Positions 20,860 through 33,009 of a stretch of 64,000 nucleotides of DNA are shown in pieces. Source of the DNA: Phymatolithon calcareum (Eukaryota > Rhodophyta > Florideophyceae > Hapalidiales). Made by a program: the position numbers and the translations under genes. A model generated the notes under the pieces. That model had not been told where the DNA came from. It did not search any database and worked only from the letters and a program-made list of their open reading frames with translations. The stretch spans positions 2,294,001-2,358,000 of the forward strand of contig OZ345367.1 of NCBI GenBank assembly GCA_977006965.1, read 5' to 3'. How positions within the stretch are numbered: the first letter of the stretch is position 1; each line of letters begins with the position of its first letter.

Positions 20860-22183
20860 GACTCTCGCTTAGGTGGCTCTCCAGCTCGTACTTAACAAAC
20901 TCTTCAACAAACTCAACAGAATTCATGAACGATAAAATTCTGCGCTCGAAGTTTCCGCTCAAGCTATAGTTAATCTCTTTAAGCCTCTCCAACATCTTCC
21001 GTATGTTCGGAAAATTCTCAACCACACCATCTGTGTAGTAGTACGACACGCAACTCTTAGATCGGGTTGGCACAGTTATTATGTTGGCAAGTCTCCTACA
21101 TAACTGAACTCCGACCCTTTTAGGCAGTGAGCTTTCGCTGTCTGCAGTACTTTCAGGCGACTGCTGAGCCTCGCAAATCTCCTTGTAACGCTCGATCAGC
21201 CTGGTCAGACTGACTTGACGCTGGAGCAGCGGAACATGGAAATGATCATTACCAATCTTAATCGTGCGGAGAATTCCGTTTCGCCAACTTAGCTTGCACA
21301 TACTGTGCAGCGTGTCGAGTGCCGCCAGAATGTCTTCACTTTTGAGAGGGGTTTTATGGCGTCGTGTCGTGAGGTCCTTTCCTGATGCTATGAGGTTAAA
21401 ATCGCTCCGGCGGCTCGAAAAAAAGCACCCTCCCACCTGAACGTTAGAAATAGCCTGCCGCTCGCTCAGCTCGTTGATTTGTCGTCCGGAGAGCCCAGCG
21501 CAAAGAAAGGAAAATGCGTAGCGCTTGGCTGTTTTGTTTCCTCTAGAATCGACTTCAAGTATCTTTTCGACAAGCCTGTGAGGCATAATGCTTGAGATCG
21601 TTTCTCTGTTTTCTTCATCCTCATAACTGCTTATGTCGTCAGAATCCCCCTCGCCATCGTTTTCATCCTCACCTGGGCGCGGGCCGGTCTCAGTCATGTC
21701 GCGTACGCTGCGGTTAAACATTGTCAAGCCCTTTGTAATTTTTTTGGTAAGGCGCATTAAGTTCACATTCGCATTAGGCACTCCACTCGGGCACATCGCT
21801 GAAACGATTGAGCACGTGAGTCTCCCTATATCGTTACAGGCAACATTGCTGACTGATGTGGAAGACCCGGTCCATGCAAATACATTGAGATTGACTCCAA
21901 GGACCTCCGCGGCGGTACGGACGGCCAATTTACCATGTGTTTCGTTCAACATCTCCTTTCCATTCACGACACTGCGGATGTGCCCGCCAATGTCTGCGCT
22001 ACGCATCCTCGGTGATAGTAGAGTTTCCTGATTTTGCACCGCACTCGAAGCTGAGCCACAGGGGCGACCAGGACTCTTTCGCTTATGTGAGACGGTACAA
22101 GCCGGGCCTGGAGGGCAGCAGACGCATCGGAGGCAAGATGCACAGCGGCCCTTGCGCATGCTGTGGTGCTGCGCGCATGACAT
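20795..22183 (-). pseudogene. Transposase N-terminal block, Cys-rich
   Basis: An open frame of 462 codons (first codon not ATG) begins with a cysteine cluster, CASCLRCVCCPPGPAC, followed by SHKRKSPGRP, which looks like a DNA-binding metal site plus an AT-hook-like GRP. A long acidic linker (GEDENDGEGDSDD) and a helical region follow. It overlaps the catalytic block in another frame. 22184-22450 up to the TIR is non-coding. Confidence 0.55.
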
Positions 22184-22469
22184 GACGCAACCCTTTCGTG
22201 AACAGGAAATTCGTCTTTCTTGCTAGCACTGTGACGGAGTTTTCGTGCCCAGCTGGGGTGTCTAACGCATCTGAAAGTTTCTAAAAGTTTCGAATTTGGA
22301 CCATTTATTACAGATATAACCAAAATTGTCGAGTACAACATGCCTCAATATCCCCTTGAAAATGCAGCTCTCATGAAGCGGCGATATGTCCATCGCGACA
22401 GTTTTCGGTGGAGATTTGCAATAAGAACATGAAAAAATTTCCGCGGTTTTTGCTGTAACGGGGTCGTAC

Positions 22470-22757
22470 ATATGGAAAGAGTTGTGCACCAAGCAGTGCC
22501 GCAATATCAACGACCTCATGAGAGATGCCGAACTCATCGAGAGTGCTCACCGTAGCGGAAAAACGAAGCTTCAGACCACATCTGCTGCTGGTCCGAAGCA
22601 AAACCCTGGGTTTTCCCTAATGGATATTGGTAATGTCCAATTGAAAAAACTGACGCAAGAAGAAAGGGACAAGTGCATTGCTGAAGGACATTGCTTGCGT
22701 TGTAGAGAGAAAGGCCACATCGCTCGTAACTGTCCAAAAAACGTCAAGAGGAACTGA
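22470..22757 (+). pseudogene. Ty3 gag, 3' part with CCHC knuckle
   Basis: Resumes gag after the DNA transposon. The nucleic-acid-binding zinc knuckle CLRCREKGHIARNC is intact. The frame ends at TGA 22755-22757. Confidence 0.85.
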
Positions 22758-22829
22758 ACTTAGCCGATTCCAACTCTTTAGCTAGTTCAGTTCCAACACC
22801 TTCCGAAAAAATTGAAAAATACATAAATG

Positions 22830-23214
22830 AAGTAACCCTTACCCGTCCAGCATCGCATGCCATACTATTGAATTCAGCACCCCTCTATGTTATAAACCGT
22901 TCTGTTAACAACCACAAATGCCGTATTCTATTCGACCACGGCGCCACCGACAGTATCATATCGTCAAAGCTGGCTGATAAAGTGAACCTAATCCGTAAAC
23001 CATCAGAAGAAAACGCCGAAATGGATGACGGGACTGAAAGGAAAATTGAAACTGGAGAAAATATTGAAGTTACATTTCCTGGATACCAAGACACTCTCCG
23101 ATTACCATTTGTCTGCTTAAACGATATGACTTGGTTCTCGGGAAAGATTGGCTAACCAAAAATTCCGCCTTGACAGATTGCGGTAAGTAGGAATTATCGT
23201 TCACCTTTAATGGA
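22830..23214 (+). pseudogene. Ty3 aspartic protease
   Basis: The catalytic triplet reads DHGATDS where DSGA or DTGA is usual, in ILFDHGATDSIISSKL. A one-base shift near 23130 breaks the typical 'LGKDWL' end, which is readable in the next frame. It is unlikely to be active. Confidence 0.75.
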
Positions 23215-24836
23215 ATGAAGACAAACCTTTCACGCAAAATATCGCCTCGAGTCAATTTAATCTCGGCCAAAACCCTGGTACGATCAACTATGAAATCACA
23301 AGTGTTTGCCGTGATACTAAGACCCATACGACCATATAGTAGCAAAAAGTCACCAGAAGACTTCAGCATCATATCATTTCTTACCGAGTACAAAGACGTG
23401 TTTCCTGAAGATCTACCAGATGGATTACCACCTGTTAGAGATAGCGAATTCAAAATCGAACTGGTTCCAGGCGCGGAACCCCATCGAAAAGGATTATATC
23501 GCTTATCGGAGAAAGATCTACAAGAAATTCGGAAACAACTCGATGACTCATCGAAGAAAGGGTTCATAAGACCAAGCAAAGCCCTTGGGGAGCTCCAATT
23601 CTATTCGTTAATAAGAAGAACGGTGACCTTAGAATGTTTGTCGATTTCCTTGCACTGAACAAGCTCACGGTTAAGAATGGATACCCTCTTCCCCGAATCG
23701 ATTATATATTCGACCTAATTACAGGAGTAAAGTATTTTTCGAAGATTGATCTTTTTTCCGGATACCATCAAATCCGAATAGCATAAGAATCAATACCAAA
23801 AACTGCTTTTCGGACCAGATACGGACTCTACGAGTTTTTGGTTTTGCCATTCGGCTTAACTAAGGATCCAGCGAACTTCATGGAATTAATGAACAAGATA
23901 TTCCATCCGTATCTTGACAAAATCATCAACGTATAGCTGGGCGATATTCTTATATACAGTAAGAACTTAGAAGACCACATCAGTCACTTGCGGACGGCCC
24001 TGGAAATATTGCGCAAAGAGAAGCTTTATGGTAAACTATCGAAGTGCGAGTTCGCCGTTCAAAGAATTGAGCACTTGGGACATATCCTTTCCGATAAGGG
24101 TATCGAGATGGATAAGAACAAGGTCGAAGCACTGGTTACCTGGCCCATCCCGCGACATAAGAAGGGCGTTCAGGCGTTTTTAGGCCTTGTCAGCTTCTGC
24201 AGAAGATTCGTTAAAAACTGTGCCGGAATAGTCAAGACGCTTACCTTCCTAACAGGAAAAACGGATTTTAAATGGACCTCGACAGAAGACAACGCGTTCA
24301 AGAAAATCAAAAAAACCCTAGTTTCTGCCCCGATTCTCAAAACTTTCGATTCCAGCCTACCAATCATCATCACCTCTGACGCATCGGACTTCGCTATTGG
24401 AGCTGTTCTAGAACAGAAGCACGAAAAAGCCATACATCCGGTTGCATTCTATTCAAGAACACTGAACCCTGCAGAACAAAACTATAGAGTTCACGAACGC
24501 GAACTACTGGGAATTGTCGAATCAATTCGCGTTTGGCGAGTGTACCTCCATGGACATAAGTTCATCGTCAACACCGATCATCACCCACTGAAATACCTAG
24601 ACACCCAAGAAATACTCTCGAAACGACAAGTTAGATGGCTTGAGCGGCTCGTAGAATTTGACTGCACCATCGAATACGTCAAAGGAAAAAACAACATTGT
24701 CGCAGACGCCTTGTCGCGAAAGGCCCAAGACATACCGTCGACCACTGAGAACAATCGAGAACTCCTAGATCAAATCTTGACGAAGACAAAGATATTAAAT
24801 GCTATTTCAACATTCCAAATGGACCCTCCAGACTGA
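23215..24836 (+). pseudogene. Ty3 reverse transcriptase and RNase H
   Basis: Readable in two frames: VFPEDLPDGLPP (RT N-terminus), then after a frameshift near 23590 [23 protein letters not shown] and PFGL. The catalytic YLDD box is destroyed: 23934-23945 reads stop-L-G-D. Another stop interrupts the frame near 23785. From 23988 to 24836 RT connection and RNase H are open (SKCEFAVQRIEHLGH, TSDASDFAIGAVL, NTDHHPLKYL, NNIVADALSRK). Confidence 0.9.
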
Positions 24837-26043
24837 GAATATCTCCAAGAACAATATATCCAAGACCCAGACTTCAAAGAGATTTATCGAAACACCACAG
24901 AACCATACGAAATTATAGATATGATTCTCTACAAGGACAGAAAGACTTGCATTCCACGGGGATCTGTTCGAACTAAAGTCATCTTCGACAATCATGATAC
25001 GTACTCCTCCGGACACCTCGGCGTCAAGAAAACACTCCAACGAATTCAGAAGAAATATCACTGGCTAAATGGCAAAAAATGTCGAACAATACGTGAAGAC
25101 ATCTGAGTTATGTCAAAAAATAAAGTCATCTACCAAATTACCAATTGGCGAGCTTCAGCCTATGAAACCTCCCACTGAAAAGTGGTCAAGTATATCCATG
25201 GATTTCATATCACCTCTTCCGAAGACAACGAAGCATCACACTGCTATTCTTGTCTTTGTGGATCGGCTCACCAAGATGATTCGCATATGTCCTACAACTA
25301 CGAACGTTAGGGCTGACGGAGTTGCGAAAATATTTCACGAGAACATCTATCGGCATCATGGACTACCGCAGCAAATTATATGCGACAGGGATAAAATTTT
25401 CGTTAGTACGTTCTAGAAATCTCTGTTCTCTCTCTTAGGCGTAAAGATATCGCTCTCCTCTGCATACCATCCACAAAAAGACGGACAAACTGAGAGAATG
25501 AACAGAAAAATTGAAGAAATGATACGATCGTATGTTAACACACGACAAGATAATTGGGACAAACATCTTATGGACATTGAACTTGCATATAACTCCGCAT
25601 TTCATTCCGCTACATGCTTTTCTCCCTTCTTTCTGAACTATGGCACCGAACCAAAGACAACACCACTCGACGTTGTCACTTCTTCTTAAGAACCTGCATC
25701 AGATTTCATTCGTGATATGCAAAAAGCCACGAGGTGTGCCCAGGAGAATATTACCAAGTTCAACGAATACATGGCGAGTTATGCCAATAAACGGAGAACT
25801 CCTTGCAATATAAATGTAGGTTATTTAGTATTGCTGTCCAGAAAAATCTTCAAAAGGAGCTACAAGGACAAGCTGCAAAACTTCTACCGAAAATTCATCG
25901 GACCTTTCAAAGTTACCGAGAAGATTAACAAAATTTCTTTCCGGCTAGAACTACCTCGGATTCTTCTCCAAAGGGGTGTACACAATGCATTCCACTCCAG
26001 TCTACTTCGACCGTATAACTTAAGGCTTCGAAGTGCTCCGTAA
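24837..26043 (+). pseudogene. Ty3 integrase
   Basis: Core motifs are SMDFISPLP (D), ICDRDKIF (D) and KDGQTERMNRKIEEM (E), followed by a C-terminal KFIGPFKVTEKI segment and HNAFHSSLLRPYN. No chromodomain is visible. Stops at 25414-25416 and about 25687 and the frame break before 25069 show that it is dead. Confidence 0.9.
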
Positions 26044-26069
26044 ACCAAGAGTCGAAGGCGACTCTTCTC

Positions 26070-26083
26070 TTAAGGGGGAGTAA
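26070..26083 (+). other. Polypurine tract of Ty3 element
   Basis: TAAGGGGGAGTAA lies directly before the 3' LTR, the usual plus-strand primer site. Confidence 0.75.
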
Positions 26084-26542
26084 TGTAAGGGAATAGTACT
26101 AAAACATGTTATGGCCTCCTTATGCTTCTTAGCCTTACAGTACTTTTATACTCTTATACTTTTATGCCATTATGTATTTCTATGTTCTAGCTCTGTTATG
26201 TTAGTCCTTATACCTAGTAGGCATCATGTAAGGTGTAATTATAGATGTGACGGCAACTTAGTCTTGACATCTAGCACCTTTTTCCATAATGGCAAGTATC
26301 TAGAAAACCTATTTGCTATACTGTAGACTACTTCAGCAACTCTTTATAAACTCGGAAGCCGGCCCCGGAGCCGAGGCCGGCAACCAACTCAGAGCAAACC
26401 ACCAGACCCTCAACCACCTTCAGGACCAACGACGCCAACCTCGAACCCAACCCTCACCCAAATCCAACCGTACCACACGTGTCACCTCTCGTGTCATACC
26501 ACCACCAAAAATTATCAAGTAAGTATCATACACCGCCTTTCA
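26084..26542 (+). repeat. 3' LTR of Ty3/gypsy element
   Basis: 459 bp, begins TGTAAGG and ends TTTCA, followed by TSD TACAC. It differs from the 5' LTR by a few percent by eye; many differences are transitions. Confidence 0.93.
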
Positions 26543-26547
26543 TACAC

Positions 26548-26754
26548 GTGACGTTAATGAGTGCAATTTCAAGGAACGCAGACACGATTATCAAGCCATG
26601 GAAGCAGGGACGAAGACGAATGTACTACGCGTCGAAGAGCAAAGGAACACAATGGGTCACTCCTGAAAATGATAAATTGCAGAGACGCAAAACAGTACGC
26701 AAATTGTGCAAATGTATTCCGCTGTCACGCGCGCGCCAAATTATGGAGCCCTGA
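26548..26754 (+). pseudogene. ORF split by Ty3 insertion, 3' part
   Basis: Continues the 16816-17033 frame. Basic (KPWKQGRRRMYY), then GTQWVTPENDKLQRRKT, then stop. A related stretch (VVTPENVKLHKMR) lies inverted at about 27870-28015, so this is part of a dispersed family, probably a repeat-borne ORF rather than a host gene. Confidence 0.4.
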
Positions 26755-29416
26755 AAACATTGTCGCATTTTGTGACAGACAATTCCGTTACGGAACCAAA
26801 ATATTAATTGATTTGATGTCCTATTTTGGGTGCTTATAGTGCCCAAAGCATCCGACATGGGCCCTCACTTTGGTGCTGAAGAGTAGAAGTATTACATTAC
26901 ACCGCTGGAGACCGAGGGTTTTTGGAGCAGTATAATACTCCAAAGGGTAATTTAGGCGGGCTGTAAAGTACTCCAGGAAACTATTCAAACGTTCACTCGA
27001 AGGGTGAGGGGAAAGTGAAGAAATTATAGGTAGATGCATAGATTCGTTGCACGGAGAAGTCTTTATGGTGCTAGACGAAATAAGTACTGTGTCATTGTAA
27101 CGAATACGCCAAGATTTCTCTTCTCGAGTGTTCTTTCGTAAGTTCGGCTTTCCCCTTTACTCATGGCGTTGAAAAGCAGAGCTGTCTATCTCCATCTGGT
27201 CCGCGAACAAGTTGGGTAAGAATGGGATTGATTATCCGTCTATTATGCATTCTGCTGCATAAACGGCATCTGCAGCGAAGGATCGCAAATGGACCCATTC
27301 GGTACCGAATGTTCCTGCACGCCCGCCGGCTCAGTGACCGAAGAATCAGCCGAAGAGCTCTGCAGCATCCCCATATGTCTTCTTTTCGTACGCTTTTCGG
27401 ATAGGGTGCGAGCGCTCATTAATCACCTTAACAGGTGTTAACCATGTTACGTTTCGATACATACTTGTAAAGTATGCCACTCTGTACAACAAGCACTCAC
27501 CCTATTCAACCGATGGGGCTATTCGACGTCTGGACGCAGAACCGCATGGTCGCGGGAGACCGCGCACAATGAGCGCAGAAATATGCTTGGGCTTGATGTT
27601 GACATGGGGGTGGACACGCGGATCTGAGATGGCCCTCTGCTTGCTCTTCGGAATAACGGCATCAGTGTGCGCTTCTCAAGCTCCTCAAGATCCAGCTAGA
27701 ATATTATTACGTACTTGCATAGCATGGACGAGGACCTACTGTTCTAAGCTGCAGCGCATCTTTCTGATCATCCATGGATGAAGTGCATGAGGCAGATCAC
27801 TGCACTACTCCGACTGAGAGAAACGCGCCGTAGCGAAAATGATAGAAATGTGTCGTACAACACATTTGGTTCACAGAGGGAAGCTCTATGACCAAATGTC
27901 GCGCGATTTGCACATTTTGCGTGTTGCAAATCGAAGACACGAGACAAATGCACCGTGGCGTGACGACGCACTTTGTGCAGAAATGACGCATTTTGTGCAA
28001 TTTTACATTTTCAGGAGTGACCACAGCTGCACCGTTAGCCCGCACGGCCATACGTTTCAACGAGTGTCCTGGATATTGTCATACTCCGCTCGTCGCCCGC
28101 AGTAACCGCTACGAGAGCCGGTCCAGCGGGGAACAACACTGAACCTAAGCCAAATGTATCGAGAGATCCCGAACGCAGGATCATAGCACCTGCCAACTCG
28201 CGAGCTCGCGCATCTCAGCAGCAAGAAACCAAGGTGCTTCCGTGCAACATCTGCCTCCGTATTGCTGTGGATTGCAGTGAGAGCACATTCAGCTTCTGGA
28301 GTGAGTCAACTCTGCCTATTTGTCTAGTGCAGTAACAACAGACTATCTTATATACTATTTTGTGGGGCACGCAAGGGTATCTAGTTGCTTTAATGCCAAT
28401 CCAAATCGGGTAACACAAATTGGGGGTGCGCAGAAAGGCGCACTGAAATCCCTATTGGGATGAACACGGAGTCAGTAGTCCGTATCCGGTAACATTGCAT
28501 TTGCGCAGCACACAATTACCGTGCTACTTGCACACATGCGTAATGCACTGATCTGGGTATATCCAGATCAGGTGCATCACTCCGTCCGCTCGGCCGCATC
28601 GAGGAATCGGTTCTTTTGTTTTCACACTATCTCATTCCCTTTTATTCTTGTTCATTAGTTTAAGGAAGCGGAAGTCCAGGGTTTGGCAAGGTCGAACTCT
28701 GGATGGAGCTCCTAAGATGCGCTGCGTCAAGCCCGGCAGCATTGTAGAATATGATTTCCTAGACGGCTCCACGCGCTGACAGCACATTACCAACACAGCT
28801 TTATTGCGTTAACAATTCTGAAGTTCTGGCAATTAGGGGAGATCGAGATAAAACCCGATTGTTACAAGTCATGGATTCTGCTTGAGACTTAGGCCACACG
28901 TATTATTTTGGAAAACATGCCGAACACCGCCATGGCTCAATGTGAGTCCAATGCGAACTATAATCACCAGCGAAGAGGAGAAAACATCAAGTGAAAAGTT
29001 TTTCTTTATGCCTGGTAGGCCAGAAGGAGCACGTTAAGGAAGCAGATGAACAGGGATGAGGACATTTTGAATGTAACGAAATGAGTTGAATGTCTCAATA
29101 TGATTCAACGTGCTTGTGAGAAGCCCTCCAAAAAGACCGAGAGGGAGCAGTGTCGCAGAACGTGCGAGGAAAAGAGACAATTTCGGCATGGGCACAGGAA
29201 CTATATAGGAGATTAGTGAGAATCCCTACTGCATCAAGTAAGCTGCGCATAGAACCCGTTATTCCAGGGGCGCCATGGTGCTGGCAGGGTAAGCATGGTT
29301 CAACAATTTGGGATCGAATGGAGAGGCTTACTTGGTCGTTGATTGATATCCTCGCTTTCTGAGGTAGGTCGAAGAGCTTAAGCACTAAACAGAGACCACT
29401 CTAGACTTAAGATGAC
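26755..29416. other. Long intergenic stretch, decayed repeats
   Basis: No gene supported in 2.6 kb. It holds the inverted relative of the 26548-26754 sequence (27870-28015, -) and a small hairpin, TGATCTGG...CCAGATCA, at 28549-28570. A 70-codon plus ORF at 29150-29362 has no motif. The rest looks like old element debris. Confidence 0.5.
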
Positions 29417-30516
29417 CTACCTTGTCTAGGGGGATATTTGATGATTTTATTTTGAGAGCTCCCAAAGCCTCAAATTGGAGTAACGGGGCGGCTCTTGCCA
29501 TATTCTCTAAGCTAAAGTCCTTTGGCTACTCAACACGTTCTTGATTCGTAATTCTCTCCCAACAAGAGCTCCTGTGAGTCTCTTGCACTCAAACTCAATT
29601 TCTGTACTCATCTTCGACGACGCTAGAGGACGTTGTAGGGCGACTAGTTCGATCACCACGGTAATCCCGCAGTAGGCACCCAACACTGATTCTCTCCAAA
29701 GGGGTGCTCGGTTGACTATCAACCTTAGGCACCTTAAACGTGTTGTTCTTTCTCCTATGTAAAGGATCCCTGGTAGCTTGCCTTCAGTAGGAATCTTCAT
29801 GTGGAAGATTCCCACAGGTGCCAACAAGTACGACTGAAGAATTCGGCACCAGAGCCAGAGCGCATATGGAGACCCTTGAACGCACACTAGCAGGGTACGA
29901 ACTTGAAGGAGAAAAACCACTGAAAACAGAAAAGGCACTAGACGAGCTCTTACTATTTAGTAAGACACTCATAGAACGCATGGAGAACGAAGAAGGCCTG
30001 TATTAATCCGCAGAATGCAAGGCAGAAAGTGGCCGAGTCCAAGCACCAACAATCCCGTAGAGGACTGAGATAGGACTACTTTGAGTCCTGAGTTTTGCCG
30101 TCCGCCATACTGGTGGACGTTTCGTGAGCTGCACAAAGCTAGGTAGCATTAGAGGAAGCCTTGCCCATAACTTCGGAAGTCTGTGGGGCTTCTAAATAAA
30201 CTTGAAAGGAAAAAAAGTAGGAATCTTCTTTGATCTGCCTTCTTAGTCCTTTTCCCATACCTTAATTGCTTCTTCTCTTCTCCTCTTCTCCTCTTCTTCG
30301 TGACCGATCCATTCTGGGCTTTCTGAAGGGCTTATCGCAAGTGTTCATAAATCTTGAGATATTCAATATCCTTCATTGCTTCCTTTATGTCCTCATCTCT
30401 TCCAAAGTAATCTTCTGTTTCTTCAAGGCGGTTTTTGTGTCTTACCAGGCTTAATGCGAACCTTTCTGCTTGATGACGTCTCCTCATCTTTGGTGGTTCC
30501 ATCTACCTTGTCTAGG
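29417..30516 (-). mobile_element. 5'-truncated, dead LINE copy with 14-bp TSD
   Basis: CTACCTTGTCTAGG occurs exactly at 29417-29430 and 30503-30516. The interior matches the 3' end of the LINE at 9605-10245, including the terminal untranslated part and RAPLWRESVL in ORF2. It stops short in the RT thumb, as 5'-truncated LINE insertions do, and contains a younger insertion. Confidence 0.85.
29785..30228 (+). mobile_element. 418-bp retroposon nested in dead LINE, 13-bp TSD
   Basis: AGTAGGAATCTTC is repeated exactly at 29785-29797 and 30216-30228. The insert (29798-30215) reads on the plus strand, begins with the end of an open frame (GTRARAHMETLERTLAGYEL...EEGLY, stop near 30006), and ends in an A-rich tail. 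It is a 5'-truncated copy of another non-LTR element. Homology to the host LINE resumes after it. Confidence 0.75.
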
Positions 30517-31064
30517 TAAGCGGACACTCACATGGGGAGGCAAGATAGCCTACCAAGCCAACACGGCCAACGGTAAGCCAGGAGAATGCATACATTACTG
30601 GCCAATAAGTCTTTCAAGAATTATCGACCAGCAATGCCGCATGCGGCGACAAGGAACGAGAAGAGTCAGCAGCAAAAACGAGACGGGAACTCCAAGATAC
30701 CATAAATTAAAGCCCACTGATGAGGAGCATCTCCATTACAGCGACTTGAGAGAGGCACCGATACCGAAAAGTCAGTCACGGCGAGGTAGGTAAATGGCTT
30801 TACACTGACGGAGGAGTTCGGGAAACAGAATCCCATGATCTACAATTCGAAAGATCCTGGACTTGAGCGAGAGGACTACATGTCTTTGATACCTGATGCT
30901 AACATTGTCTTGTAATGAACGCACCCACGGGCCGCACAGGATCTCTTCGCTTTCTGGGAAGCGATCCGTCCCGAAAGGGGCGTGCAGGAGGCATAGAAGG
31001 CACTCGGGAAGCAATACGTTTTTCACGAAACTCTGCGTTGCGACATACTGACTTGGACGCATTA
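30517..31064. other. Retroelement debris
   Basis: A plus-strand fragment near 30588-30630 reads IHYWPISLSRIID, a worn version of the 'NYRPISLLS..' RT motif. The rest is not assignable. Confidence 0.4.
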
Positions 31065-31188
31065 TTAGAACGAGAGAGCGGCGCCTGTTCCGCCAGGTGC
31101 TGCCACAATGCGTTAGACCAACGCCAGAATCAATCTTTGGTGACGTCCTGGACTAGACGTGAACGCCGCAGTCCAACTCGCTAACGAT
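31065..31188 (+). pseudogene. Retroelement C-terminal tail fragment (+)
   Basis: Reads FRQVLPQCVRPTPESIFGDV, with stops after it. It matches the minus-strand fragment at 33010-33160. It abuts the duplicated glycosyltransferase block at 31190. The family is unknown but recurs three times in the window. Confidence 0.5.
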
Positions 31189-31189
31189 C

Positions 31190-31539
31190 AAGGGGCTCAC
31201 GAAAGCATAGATTAGAAGAGCGATACGATTAAAGAAGGTCTTGATTGACCAGAGTACGTCAGCATAGAAAATGATTTGCAAAGCGGCCCAAGCTACTCCA
31301 AGGTGAGGTTTTTTGATCTTAAAGCCCCCAAAATTATCTGTTTTTCTATGTTCAGAGAAATGTCGTAAAGTAGTAGAACAGAGGGCGATAAACTCCGACG
31401 TGAAACTGAAATCGAACAACGGTACTCGACGAAAGGACGAACGAGCTTTTAGGTGTCATACAAACTAGAAGATGATTTGCTTATAGTACGTGCCATCACA
31501 CAGCAGAACACTCAGTTGCCTACAAAACTTGCGTTCTAA
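31190..31539. repeat. 3' flank of duplicated GT block, copy 1
   Basis: Aligns with about 60207-60560 downstream of the intact glucosyltransferase. In both copies a minus frame (ALCST, RFSEHRKT or HFSEHRKT, NFGGFK, HLGVAWAALQI) is recognisable, but copy 2 has a stop after QINF. It is probably a 3' UTR or an unrecognised small gene. Confidence 0.45.
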
Positions 31540-32985
31540 ACTCAGGCTACTTTTCAGCACTGCGGGAAATACGTTCAACAAGCTTGCCAACTTTCTCCAC
31601 GATCTCATCCAGACGCTTCTTTTCCACAAAAAACTTTCGCACCCCTGCAAGCATCGCTTGTTCCTCACGGAAAGGACTCCTTCGGTAACGCTTGCGGCCG
31701 TGACACTTGGAACTCTAACGGTACCGACGCGGTTCCCAAGTTGAATCCTCTTGACAAGCTCGGAAAAAATATCTGATCCACGAATATCGGCGCGCCCAAA
31801 ATCGGTATTCCAGCCTGCAATGCTGCGCTCGTCGTCTCAGCACCGCAGTGAAAAATGTCATCTCACATTGCGGCAGCAATCGCGAGTACTGCACGTTACC
31901 TGCGACACAAAAACTCGACCCTTCGCCCTTGCAAGCAACGACTTGTCTGATTCTTCGTCCAAGTGATGGAGCCCCAGCTGTGCATTTCCAAGGACTATCA
32001 CCACTCGTTGCACACTGGCTTCTATCATGCCTGAGAGGAGCGCCCTCATCAGTGCGAAGGATACTCCGTGTGATTTCATGGAACCATAGGTCACCACGGC
32101 GGGACGAGGTCCAGATCGCAGGAATGCGGCCAAGTCGGGCTGCACTTGCTCAGGGTTCCAGGTTGCCGGTGTGAATGCAGCTGCGAGGGAACCCACGATG
32201 TGCAGATTCAGGGGGAAGTCGGGGGCTCGCGGCATCAGCTGAGACTGAACAGCTGCGACGATATGTATGTTCGGGTTGGAACTCATGCAGCATATGTCTT
32301 CGACGGTGGTAGGAGCAAGACCGAAATCGGATCGTTCCTTGTTCATGGCTTCAAGACTAGGGGAAAGGTTTTTTGCAGAAAAGTAAAATGCGATTCAAAA
32401 TTCTTCTCGGATTTGTAGATGATGACGTCTCCTTGTTGAAGAGCTCATATGGCTGCAGCAGCTTCCTCACCGTTCACATAATTGGCGGGTAATAGACCGG
32501 CTGAATAGAGTGCTGGAGCTCGAGTGATATGAGCGGTATGTGAAGCTTTTCCGAGATAATATGTGCGATGGGGAAGGTAAAGATTGTTGAGAAAACGATG
32601 GTGCTGTTCGATGCCTCGGCAAATGAAAGAAGACGTTTAGTATCGGGTAGTATCAGGTCGCGATGGAAAAAAATCATCACAGCAGCTGTGTCTGGTTTGA
32701 GGTGCTCCGTATTGTCTTCCTTCACATCAAAGCGGAATGCGGGGAAGTAGTCCAATGCACGAGCAAGCGAGAATGTCAGTGGGACTGTTTCGCAATTCTT
32801 GTTTCTCGAAGGAGCCAGATGCATCGTGTCGGACGGAATGCAAAGAGTTGTTTTGTCAGCATTAGGTGAGGTTGAAAGAACTCCGGAGAGGGCGAGAAGC
32901 AGCACAATATCTCCTCGTGAACCGACAGGCAAGAGAATCGCTCTGATCATTGTGGTAATGTTGAAGTGTACCGGACATTGAATTG
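31540..32985 (-). pseudogene. Decayed sterol-glucosyltransferase-like copy
   Basis: Paralogue of the gene at 60571-61980, about 85-90 percent identical by eye. The N-terminal block (32474-32998) keeps VGSRGDI, and a middle block (31858-32346) keeps VEDIC and PAVVTYGSM. The frame is broken near 32470, 32345 and 31860, and the HCGAGTT acceptor region is disrupted. Not functional. Confidence 0.88.
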
Positions 32986-33009
32986 GAGACCATATCATTC
33001 ATTTTGCCT

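Larger units (their letters stand above)
18702..22469 (-). mobile_element. DNA transposon (Sola-like?) in gag, GTAC TSD
   Basis: 15-bp perfect TIRs, GACCCCGTTACAGCA (18706-18720 and inverted at 22451-22465), are flanked by GTAC at 18702-18705 and 22466-22469. Removing the element with one TSD restores an open gag frame. A palindromic 4-bp TSD together with a DDE-type transposase fits Sola best among families I know, but the assignment is tentative. Confidence 0.85.
17029..26547 (+). mobile_element. Ty3/gypsy LTR retrotransposon with TACAC TSD
   Basis: LTRs at 17034-17491 and 26084-26542 are over 95 percent alike by eye and are flanked by TACAC at 17029-17033 and 26543-26547. The internal order is PBS, zinc-finger ORF, gag, protease, RT, RNase H, integrase, polypurine tract; RT before integrase defines Ty3/gypsy. 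Coding regions carry several stops and frameshifts, and gag holds a 3.76-kb DNA transposon. The element is dead but structurally complete. Confidence 0.95.

Noticed and set aside
29150-29362. 70-codon plus ORF just before the LINE copy
   Set aside because: No motif, no second copy in the window and no start context. Not enough to call a gene.
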